NCBI RefSeq assembly: GCF_008831285.2 | Contig: NC_045147.1 | Coordinates: forward strand, 8,402,334-8,466,333 | Length of the DNA: 64,000 nucleotides | Origin: Nymphaea colorata | Taxonomy: Eukaryota; Streptophyta; Magnoliopsida; Nymphaeales; Nymphaeaceae | Direction of reading: 5' to 3' | Shown: positions 20,201 to 32,200 of the stretch, piece by piece | How the letters are laid out: each line of letters opens with the position of its first letter | How positions within the stretch are numbered: position 1 is the stretch's first letter | Notes under the pieces: generated by a model | Told to the model about the DNA's origin: nothing | The model's input: the letters and a program-made list of their open reading frames with translations, nothing else | Databases searched by the model: none | Program-made: the position numbers and the translations under genes

Positions 20201-23200
20201 AGAGCTGTTGCTATGGGAGTTTCTGAGCTTTTGTGGCTGAAAGTATTGTTGACTGACATTGGTATAAAAGTTGAAGAACCAATGAAGATGTATTGCGATA
20301 ACAAGTCTGCAATTAACTTGGCCAACAACCCTGTGCTTCATGACAGAACAAAGCATGTTGAGATTGACCGACATTTCATTCGAGAGAGAATTGATGCTAA
20401 AGAACTTATACTTCCTTACATGAGATCTGAAGACCAAACGGCTGATGTTCTGACGAAGGCTTTATCTTCAACCTCATTTGAGAGAAATGTATCCAAGTTG
20501 GGCATGTTTGATATGTATGCCCAACTTGAGGGGGAGTGTTGAAGTATGTTAGATGGGTCTCGGGACCGGGTCCGGATCCGTATCCGATCCAACTTGTAGC
20601 CCTTGTTGGGCATTATTTAAGTTGTGTAACCCTAATCCTTATGGTGTGAATGAAAGACAAAGGAGAGAGAGAGTCTGGCGGCTAGTGGGCACCGGCTCCT
20701 CCTCATTCGTGGTTTTTTTCCTCTTGTTGAGGGTTTTTCCACGTTACATCGTGATCGTTGTTTCTCTTCCTCTTCTTGTTCGTGTTTCTACAGTAACAAT
20801 GAAAACAAGCTGAAAAATGTCCTTTTTTCTTTTTCTCTATCTCTAACTGATATTTTCTGATTTTTTTTGTCATTATGGTATCAAAAAAGTATGTTGACAT
20901 GGATTTTATTGGTTTGTGGTAACTGGTAATTGCATTGTGAAAGCCAAGGTGCTCAAGGATTTGACTCTGATCAAGTAAGCAGCCAGTAATTTCATTTACT
21001 AGGATAATTTGCTAAATGTACTTCTTGTTCCCTTTTATATATTTGGTGTCCAACAACTTCAGACATGGTTAGGTTTTATAGAAGTATCTTCCTAAATGAT
21101 TTCAATGTCTATGTTTTCTAATGATTACATCATTATGACAGAGTGAAGCTAAAATTGCTTTAGGAAGATTTTATAATGCGAATGCATAATCTCAACATGT
21201 TCTAGGACACTTTGGCAAATTCTGTGTTAATATATCCCTCTTCAGAGACAGAAGGCCATTGAGGCTCAAAAGGCTTGTGTGGAACTCAACAGAAAATTCA
21301 GGACTTGATTAAAAAGCTTGAAGATGCTGAAGGAAAGATCGAACAATTTCAACAATATTCTTTACAAAAGTATTTTGTTCAATAACAATATTTGGATGAT
21401 GTGATCATAAGCATTCACTTCATGTTTTATTTGACATTGTTCCTAAGCATATAGTTCATAATTATCTTTATTCTGCAAGTAAATAAGTCTAAAAGCAATT
21501 TGATTGGATATATATTGACAAGCACCATATACAGCTTTCGAATTTTGTTTCTTTCTAATTTTATGCTTCATTGGTTCACATCATGTTGTTCAATTACTTT
21601 TAAATCACATAATCCTATATTGATCATGCTTTTTAGTGCCATTGGCTATTCATTAGATATTGATCATGTTTTTTAGTGCCATTGGCTATTCATTAGATAT
21701 TCTACTTCTTGTCAAATTTAGGCTTGAAGATAAGCTTTCAAAACCGAAATCGTGTGATGGAACTCACATAGGCATTCATCCCATGAAAGGGGAATAAGAA
21801 TCAAGTGATTGAAGCAGAGACTCATCATAAATAGTAGCAGAGAGCAGTCAAATTTTTCTTTTCCCTACCAAATATGTATCTACGATCAGATGTAATTGTA
21901 TGACTGATTGCATTTGTTTAATTGTAATTTAACTGTATTCAATGTTCAACTGAAGCTGAAATTGAATTCTGGAAACACCCTTAAAAACCAGGTTTTTGTC
22001 ATCCAAACAAAAATCAGGTTTAAAAAGTAAAGACCTGGATTTTCTATTGGCATCCAAAGTTTTAAAACCTGGTCTAGAAAATCAGGTTTATATAAACTTG
22101 ATCTTCTCATAACCAGGGTTTAAGGACTTGTGACCCAAACAAGTCCTAAGAAGCTAGCAAGAGTTTCATATCTCATATTGGTCAAATATATCTAGTGACT
22201 GACAAAGCTGGCTCGTCATACAATCTCAGATTTGCAGACGAAAACATAAAAAATACAGTTAACTGGTCAGATAACTGGTAATCAATGCTAACTAATCAAA
22301 CTATTAAAAAACATAAGCATGAAAAACACTTACAGCATTGCTGTGAAGTCCATAAACAGAGAGAATGGCATGTGTATCGTCAGAATCAAGAACGAGAAAG
22401 TATCTGCAAAATGAGCTATTATTTATCTTACAATGAATCCGTAGATGTAGATGAAACTAATTGCCAATTTCTTTCCAATATCTTATTCCGTCTGGAAATT
22501 GATAATAGTCTGCTTGATACCGACCATACCGACCAACAAGCTGATTCATGCAAAACTAAATACCAGCAATACAAAATAGCCAGCCACATGCTTATTGTGT
22601 GGTATTGGAGAAAATTTACATTACGTAAATCCTGAGAATTTTAGAGCCAAATGAAAACTAGATAGACTAAGTCAAAGAGTAGTCACTTACACTGGTGTGG
22701 TAATATCATGTCTAATGAAAAGAAGCACCACAACTTCCAATACTGTTGTTTCATTTTGACCCTCAAGGAGAAGATTTATTGTGCTGATTCTGCATGATGG
22801 ATATCCTTGAGACCAAAACAGAAAAAAAAATTCAATTATAAATACTACATTACTGAAGAGGATAAGAAGTAGAAATGGACCAAAAGAAAATAAAGAATGC
22901 AAGGGAACACCAAATGATAGTGCCAGATACACCTCAATAGCCAATTTGAAAAATAAAAACTTACTCTTAGCAACTGCAGCATTTGACTGAGCTACAGAAA
23001 TGCGTCTCGGCCTTGAGCTTCCCTGCAATAGAGGGGAAATGGAATGTAACAACTTTAGAACCTTTAAAGAAGCAGTAAGACATCTTAAAGAGACGAAAGG
23101 AGAAGCAGAAGAGAGTACAAGTAAGGCATCCTAAGGAAAAAGGAATTATACATAAAAAATCTTGTCTCAAAACCCCCCAACAAAATCGGGTTGCCGAAAG

Positions 23201-26200
23201 AAAACATAGACACATTCTTGAAACAACAACAGCTCTTTTTATATCAAAAAATGTTTCAAAAATTTTTTGGTGGAAGCCATTTTAACATTCATTTATTTAA
23301 TTAATAGAATGTCTTCTAAGATTTTAAAAAACATTTCACCATTTCAAAAACTTTTTAATTTGGAACCAATTTACAAAAGACTTAAAGTCTTTGGTTGCAA
23401 ATGCTACATTCTAAATGATAAAAATGACAAACTTTCATATAAGGCAATTAGATGTGTCTTTATTGGCTATTCCGCAACTCAAAAAAGATATAGATGCTAT
23501 GACATTGAAAAAGATAAAGTGTACCTTTCAAGAAATGTGATATTTTTAGAAGAAGAAAATGGCTTTGATGCAAACGAACCCAAGCGTGAAGATGATTATG
23601 CTTTCTTATGGACAAAGGATGATGATGATCATGATGTGTTGCACTGTTTATGTGATGATCTTTTGAACCCAAAACATAGGGCAAGTTTATTGGATATTGA
23701 TAGCTATTAGGAGAAATGGGAATTTTGAAATGTAATTACCTGAAGTTACTAGTGTCATAGAGTAAATAATGTCGGGTCTGATCTTTTAAAAATGGATCTC
23801 CCTCTATCTTACAGCTGCACTATATAAGTCTATTTAGGCGTAAGAGCCATTACTGATTAATGAAGAGTAAGGTTTAGGGTTGGTTAACCCTAGAAGGCAG
23901 CGTGAGTGTGTTAAGCTCTGTTAGTGTTTCTTATTTGCATTTTAGTGGAGCCTCAATATGACCAACAAAGAGATGCTATTTGCGCTAGAGGTCTTCAAGA
24001 AACAGAACAAGGAAGCATGAGCATAGCTGCAATGAAATCAGGTGACGCTTCTCTGAGGTCGACTTGCTTGTGCAGGTGATCTTGAACGAAGAACAAACTT
24101 TGTCTCCTCTGCTGCGTGATATGCTTTCAAAGAAAGACAGACCTTCACCTACCATCAACCCGGCGAGCGATGGTCCACGAAGCTGAGAGCAGCGAGAAAC
24201 ACAGGACCCCCTACAATTGTCAATCAGAAATGATGGCTCAAGTGAGTTTCAAGGGAGGAGAGTTTCATTTGAACCTTGAAATCCCAAATGGAGTTCCCCA
24301 AATTTTCAGGGGAAGCCACGTTCAGTTGGGTCTTCCGCGCACAGCAGTATTTCGACTGTCTGGGCAATCCCCTTGAAAACAGTCTCCCATGCGGCTGTGC
24401 ATCTAAAAGGGCCAGCCATAAGGTGGTATCGGTGGTTACTGGCGCAGCAAGGTAAACCTCCTTGGCCTGAGTTCGACGCAGTTCTGACTATGTGTTTCGG
24501 CCCCTCCACTTACCTGGATTACAATGTTAAATAGTCTAAGATTCAGCAGGACATTGTCACTGAGTACCAAGCAGAGTTTGAGGACAAGAGCAACATGGTG
24601 CAAGGGTGGCCCAATGAAGTCCTCATAGGTGCATTCATTCGGGTCTGCGAGACTGGTAGAGAGCTTTGAATTAGCCAGGACAGCTGAAGAAAAACATGTC
24701 AGATTTGGGTTTGGGTCGCGTGAGAGCAGGGTGCTAAAAGGACCACTGTGGTCATTGTAAAAAACGACGACTGCTACTGGCGAAGTTGGAGTTCACGGCA
24801 CCACTGACAGACACAAGGGAAAGGGCAGGCAGGTGCTGATGAAACGTTTGAACCCTGAGCAGATGAAGGAAAGGAGGAGACATGGGCTCTGTTTCCAATG
24901 CAACGAGAAATGGTCGCCTGGTCATGTGTGCAAGAGGCTACACCTCTACCTAGTCGACGAGGCTGAAGAAGAGAGCGTGGAGGTTCAGGAGGAAGAGGAG
25001 TCAAGGGCAGGAGAGCACAAAGAGATGACGGCAACAACAAAGATTTCCTTTCATGCCTTAACAAGGGACCTTGTACCGCAAGTCATGCGTGTAGAAGGGC
25101 AGCTTCACAGGCGGCCTGTCAGCAGTTTGGTGGATACATGATCCACCCATAACCCACAATTTTATTTGTGAAAGCACAGCCAAGGCACGTGGGTGCAGGG
25201 TCATAGAACAACCCAGCTTCAAGGTCCTGGTGGGGAATTGAGATTCATTGTTTTACAAAGGGAAGTGTTCCCTTGAAACAATAGAAGTTTAGGGACAGCA
25301 GTTTGAAGTGGAACTGTACCCCATAGCCATGGGAGGGTCTGATTTGGTACTTGGAAGTTGGGAAACAATGGCTTAAACAGTTAGGGAAGATCGAATGAGA
25401 CTTTGTTGAGATGATGAGATTTACGGGAAAAGACAGAGACAGAACATTAGTGGCCACAAGAGTGGAAGACAGCAGGAAGATGGTGGACAGCAAGAAGGTC
25501 AAGCGAGTCTGCACCTTTTATTCATGTCCCTTACAAAAGAGTTAACACCAACAGTGGCTAGTGCAGACCAGCATCATAGACATCGTGATATTTTTGTAAA
25601 TATAGTGATATTAACATCAAAAATAAGGAAAACGAGAAAAAATTGCAGTATTTTGAAAAAAACAGGAAAAAGTATTTATTGCATTATTATCATGTTTTTT
25701 TGTGATTTTTTCATTTTTCTATTTTTTAGCATTGATATTATCATGGATTTAAATGTAAACTTAAATTAAATTATTTTCATCATTTATATTATCATTAAAA
25801 CATTCCTTTATCACTTTTACACAGTTTTATTTATGTTTTGCTATTAGTTTCTCATTTATTTCATTTATACCTAATTCTTTTATTTTTTAAATTTTTTCCT
25901 GAGATTTTCCCAAAAAAAAAAGAACAACTTTGCTGTTAAAAACCCAAGAACAGTATTTGTGACACTGGTGCAGACTCTATATCACTCTTGCTGCAACCTC
26001 TACTTCAAGATTTCCAAGGTGTAGTTGACAAGCCCAAAGGACCGCCCCCTTGCCGCAGTCATGACCATAGAATTGAAATGGTAAGTGGACCTGTCAACCT
26101 TAGGCTCTATCCCTACAGCCATCAGCAAAAGGCAGATCTTAAAAACATGGTGGAACAAATGCTGCAAGAAGGTGTAATACAGACAAGACGGAGCCTGTAT

Positions 26201-29200
26201 TCATCACCAGCGCTGTTAGTAAAAAAAAAAAAAAAGATTGGTCTTGGAGGCTATGCATCGATTACCAAAGCGTCAACGCTGTCACAATAAAAAACAGGTA
26301 CCCCATACCCGTTATTGAGGGAACTTTTGGATGAATTACAAGGGGCAGCAATATTCTCCAAGTTAGATTTGAGAGTTGGGTACCATAAAATTGGAATGGC
26401 AATCAAAGACAACCGAAAAACGGCTTTCCAAACCATGAGGGCCACTATGAATTCACGGTTATGTCATTTGGGCTCAAGGATGCTATTATTAACACACCCA
26501 CTTCAACATTGCCCAACTTCAACAGGCCATTTCAGGTTGAGACAGATGCATCAGACTTTGGTATATGTGCAGTGTTCAGTCAGGAGCAGCAGACCACCAC
26601 CTTTTTCAGCAAGGATATGGGAGGAAGATTCAGCTCCAAATCTGCTTATGAGAGAGAACTCGTAGCAGTTGTATTAGCGGTGAGGAAATGGCACCACTAT
26701 CTCCTCCATATCTTTACCGACCATAGCAGCCTTAAGCACTGTATGCAGCAGTGAATGCACATGCCTGCCCAACAAAAAATGGGTAATGAAGCTTATGGGA
26801 TACGATTTCAACAATCTTCTACAAGAAGGGATCAGACAACCTTGTGGCTGATGGCCTGTCAAGGAGGTTTGACCCTCATCACATGGGCGAACCTCTTTGC
26901 AGCTCATATCCCAACCTATTCTGGACATCTGGCATCAGTTGGAAGAAGCACACAGGCAGGCTAAGACAGTGCAAGAAATAAGAAAGAGGCTGGATTCTAC
27001 ATCGCTGCAGACGAGTACACTTGGCGACCTCCCTATCTCCTCTATCAGAACAGAATCTTTGTTCCACCGGAAGCAGGCCTAACCTAACACTGCAGGCTGA
27101 GTTTCATGATGCTAAGGAAGCTGGGCACCAGGATGAAGCGGGACGTCAGGAATTATGTGTGTGTGTGTCCCCAATGCCAAAGGCATAAATATGAAACTCT
27201 CAAACCTATTTGCCTTCTTCAACCCTTGCCAATCCCAGCCCAAGTATGGGAAGACCTTTCTATGGATTTCATAGAAGGATTGACTGATTCAAGAGGTAAA
27301 TCTGTTATTCTAGTTGTTGTTGACAGAATGTCTAAATATGTTCATTTTATGGCCCTTGCTCACCCATTTTCAGCCAAGGATGTAGCCAAAATCTTCCAAG
27401 ACAACATCAGGAAACTACATGGCATCCCAAAATCTATTGTCAGCCATCGGGTTACTCTCTTCCCTGGTCAATTTTGGCAAAGCTACTTCACCCTGCACGG
27501 CACAAAACTGAAGATGAGTACAGCCTACCATCCTCAAACGGATGGGCAGACTAAGGTATTAAATAGAGTCTTGGAAACATACTTACGTTGTTATGCAGAG
27601 CTGTAGCCACACAATTGGGTAGATTACCTATCATGGGCAGAGCTTGCATACAACAAGGCTCAGCATTCAGCCACTAAAAAAAGGTAACCCCCTGTCTTAC
27701 ATCCGCACTATATAAGGCTGTTTAGGCATAACAGCATTACTAATTAATGAAGAGTAAGGTTTAGGATTGGTTAACCCTAGAAGGCAGTGTGTGTGAGTGT
27801 GTTAAGCTTTGTTAGTGTTCCTTATTTGCATTTTAGTGGAGGTAGCTGCCGCCAGCTATGTTTTCCCCAAAACATAGGGCTTGTTTATTGGATATTCACT
27901 CTTATGATGAACCTTCACCCTATCTTGAAGCCAAGTCTTATCAACATTGGATAGAAACTATGAAGGAGCTTAGAGCCTTTAAAAACAATAAAGTCTAGGA
28001 AATTGTTTCTCTTTCCATAGGGAAAAAGACATGTAGATGGGTACATAAAGCTAAGACTAGAAGTGATGGACCATTTGAAAGGTATAAACCTATATTGGTG
28101 TAAGATTTTGGGTGTCGAAGTATAACCCACATCCAAATTCAGCAAAGGAAAGATAAGAGAGAGAACAGGAAAAGAGAAATGAGGAACAATTTCCTATGGA
28201 AAGAGAAACAATTTCATTCTCACACAACCCATTTATATAGTGATCCCTCTACACATTTTACAAGAATCTAAAATGAAACAATCATAATCTATAGCCTAGA
28301 ATGAAGCAACACAATAACCTAGAGTCTAGAATAAAACAATTATCACAATAATCTAGAGCCTAGAGTGAAGCAACACAATAACCTAGAGTCTAGAGTAAAA
28401 CAATTGTCACAATAATCTAGAGCCTAGAGTGAAGCAACACAATAACCTAAAGTCTAGAAAGAAACAATTACAAAAATTGCAATCATAAACCTGCCTAGAT
28501 AAATGTGCTCAGACATGGTAAGACGTGTTGGATCTGAATCAATAGACGTGTTGGATCTGGATCAGATAAGATCCAACATCTTATCATCCTCCCTCAAGTT
28601 GTATATGGTTTTGCACCATGTACAACTTGCCTTTTAGAAACCAAAATCGTTGCTTCGTTAGTCCTTTTGTAAATAAGTCTGCAACTTGTTCATCTGTACG
28701 AACATAAATAAGCTGGATCTTCTTATTTTCCACCTTTTGTCTAATAAAATGTTGATCAATCTCAATGTGCTTTGTTCGACCATGTTGTATGAGATTAAAA
28801 GCAATGTTAATAGCGCTTTGATTATCGCACATTAACATTGGCGTTCTAATCTTTTCTCCAATGTCTTCTAGCAAATGTCTAACCCATGTAACTTCAGTAG
28901 TTCCTACAGCCATGCATCTGTATTCAGCTTCAGTGCTGGATCCTGCCACTGCCTTTTGCTTTCGACAACTCCAGGACACAAGATTACGTCCAATGAAAAT
29001 ACAAAAACTAGAAATGGACTTTCTTTGATCGGGATCTCCAGCCCAATCTGCATCTGTGAATGTCATAAGTTGATGTCCAGTAGTTATATTTTCACTCTTA
29101 CCATAAACTAAGCCATCTCCTGCAGTCCCTTTTAGATATCTTAATATTCTTTTGACAGCATCCATGTGAATATCTCTAGGTGCATGCATGAATTGAGATA

Positions 29201-32200
29201 CTTGATTCACAACATATATAATATCTGGTCTAGTGAATGTAAGATATTAAAGTGCCCCAACAATACTTCAATATTGTGTAGGAACTTCATATAACTCCCC
29301 ATCCTGAGCACTTAGTCTTTGATTTAGAACACTAGGAGTTCCAACAGGCTTACAATCAGACATACTTGTCTTTTTCAGCAGATCCAACGTGAATTTATGT
29401 TATGTCAATGTGAGGCGATTATTGTGCCTATCAATCTCCACTCCAAGAAAGAATCGTAAATCACCAAGCTCTTTCATTTTGAAGTTTTGCATCATCAAAA
29501 CTTTAGCTTTTCTATGTGTTTTTCTGAATTTCCTGTGACAACAATATCATCAACATATATAAGTAAATATGTTTTCCTTTCGATAAATGAAAAGAGAGTG
29601 ATCTAGAGGACATCTCTGAAAACCACATTTTTGAATCCTGCAGGAGAAACTGTCAAACCACGAGCGTGAGGCTTGTTTGAGTCCATAAATGGATTTTCTT
29701 AGTTTACAAACCCATGCATGAGAGTCTCATTTCGTATATCCTGGAGATTGTTCCATATATACTTCCTCCCTCAAATCACTATGAAGAAAAACATTCTTCA
29801 CGTCCATTTGATGTAATCTCCATCCATATTCAACTGCCAATGATATAACCACATGAATTGTTCCCATTTTGATCACAGTGCTGAATGTTTCATCATAGTC
29901 TTCTCCATATTGTTGTGTGAAGCCTCGTGCCACCAATCTTGCCTTGTATTTTTCCACACTGCCATCAGGTTTATATTTAACTTTATAAATCCATTTCGAT
30001 CCTACTACATTCTTTTCTTTGGGTCTAAGAACAACTTCCCATGTCCCACATTCATGTAATGCATCTATTTCTTCATTCATTGCCTTGATCCAATGCGACG
30101 ACTTGGATTCTTCCTCAAAAGAAGTAGGTTCATCTTGTTTTATAACTTGAGACATAAAAAGCTGAAAATCTAAGGAAAGATTATCATAACTTACCCATCT
30201 ATGAATGGGGTGTCGCACTCGCACAAATCTTCTAATAGGCTGATCATAGACTTCAACATGGGAAGAGGTCGGATTGCCATCTCTCCTTCTTTTCTGACGA
30301 GTGTAAACTTGTCCTGAAAATCGACATGAAGCATTGTTTTCTCCTTCTTTCATGGCTAGAACAAGTTCTTTGTTTCCTTATATTTGTGTGATATGTGAAG
30401 ATCCTATCCCATCATGTGGATGGGATTCTAGACTACCTTCTGCAAATAACTCAGCACTTACCCAAGGATCATACGATTCCACGGGTTGAGAATTCTCAGT
30501 AGAAATGTTAAAGTTGTGTTCATCAAATACAACATTTTTTGATACTTTGATGCGTCTGGTTGTAGGGTCATAACATCTGAAACTTTTGTATTCATCTGCA
30601 TAGCCAACGAACCTGCACTGCTTTACTCTGAAATTTATTTCCCAGTGACGAGTCAATGTGAACATAGCACACACATCCGAAAACCCTTAAATCATTATAG
30701 TTTGGATTTCGACCTAAAAGAGTGAAGTAAGGAGATTTTGAATCCAAAACTGTCATGGGCAGACGATTTATTATATGTACAGCGGTGTGAAAAGCCTCTG
30801 TCCATAGAGTAATAGGAGTATTACTATCATGCATCATACTCATACCACTTTCCACGATGTGACGATATTTCCGTTCAGCTACACCATTTTGTTGTGGGGT
30901 GTATGGGCATAAAATCTGTCGAGTAATCCCATTTTCTCGTAAAAAGTTAATGAAGTCATGTGAAGAATATTCTCCCCCACCATCACAATGGAAATTGACA
31001 ACTTTAGATGAAAACTGTGTTTGGATCATGGTATGAAATTCTCGAAAGATATTAAACACTTCCGTTTTTTGTTTCATGAAGTGAATCCAAGTATATCAAG
31101 AATAAAAATCTATGAACAAAACATAATAACGAGAGCCAGACAAGGAATCAATGGGAGTTGGCCCCCCATACATCAGAATAGACAATCTCAAAAGGTTTAG
31201 AAGTTCTTTTATTGATATTATGAAAAAGAAATATATGACTCTTACATAGTTCGCAACTAGAACATTTCTTGTCATAGGAATCAAAGGATAGACTGGACTT
31301 TGGAATGAGATTATCTGATGCAAGTTTTTCCAAAAACCCACGACTACAATGTCCCATACGACCATGCCATAAATTTGACTTACTAACGTCTGATTGGAGA
31401 CAGCTAGAACTTGGAATTTGTGAAGGTGCATTGGAAGGAAAACAGGTCAATTGAGCTGGACTTGAAGAGGCTTGTAAGAAACAAGGATTTTCCTTGAAAA
31501 CATACATATTTCCTTGGCGTTCCCCTTCAGCGAATGTTTTCTTCGTTAGAAAATCTTTGACATACACAGAAAAAGAAGTAAATTCAACAGATGAGTTTGT
31601 ATCATCTACAAGTTTAGAAATGGAAATGATATTCTTTTTTATATTTAGAGCAAGGGCAACATTTGACAAAGATAGTGAAAATGGTGATGTTGGAAGGGAA
31701 ATTTGTGCATTTCCAATATGTGTGATAGGATGAAAACTTTTGTCACCTTTAACTATATTACTTTTACCAAAATAAGGAAGAAGGCCATGTAACTTACCAG
31801 CATTTCCAGTTACATGAGTAGCAACACCTGAATCTAAATACCATTCGCCTTGATCATTTTGTTTCACTGTCATCTTGGAGAGGGCAGTCATAAGTATTTG
31901 TTGTACATTGGCTGGTGGGAGTTTGATATTATGTTCAACTTCAGGTTTATTGCCTCTGTTTTGTGGACTGAACCAGCAATTTGCTTTGATGTGACCCTTC
32001 TTGTTACATTGGAAACAGTTGGCACCTTTTTTCTGGTATTAGTTTGAAATCTTCTTGTAACACTTGGTGTGGGCAGAATACCTTTGCCATCATGCCCACG
32101 ATTTATGCCTCCTTGATGAGCCCCATTTCATTTTCTATGACCTGCAACTTCCATAACTAAAACATTGTGAGCATTACCTTGGTTTGTTCCTCCCATCAGT

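Larger units (their letters stand above)
15958..20792 (+). mobile_element. Copia A: Ty1/copia LTR retrotransposon, gag-less, very young
   Basis: Complete insertion with 256-bp LTRs (15,958-16,213 and 20,537-20,792) that appear identical on full reading, ends TGTTG...TACA, and a perfect 5-bp target duplication GTAAC (15,953-15,957; 20,793-20,797). The primer site TGGTATCAGAGC (initiator Met tRNA) follows the 5' LTR. The coding order is protease, integrase, RT, RNase H, the copia order. There is no gag domain or zinc knuckle: the ORF goes from MAASSS straight to the protease within about 20 codons. It lies antisense to the TTC5-like gene in intron 11. Confidence 0.95.
23718..27842 (+). mobile_element. 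Old Ty3/gypsy element inside Copia F
   Basis: LTR-like direct repeats end at about 23,948 and 27,841; both contain GCACTATATAAG and TTAACCCTAGAAGGCAG. The right copy is truncated at its start. Between them are gag pieces (24,230-24,700), a knuckle-like [14 protein letters not shown] and a SSLVDT protease start (24,833-25,141), RT (about 26,000-26,480), RNase H ([13 protein letters not shown], 26,461-26,754) and integrase (27,106-27,660), the gypsy order. Reading is broken by many stops. The left boundary near 23,718 is uncertain. It belongs to a family related to gypsy D. Confidence 0.8.
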
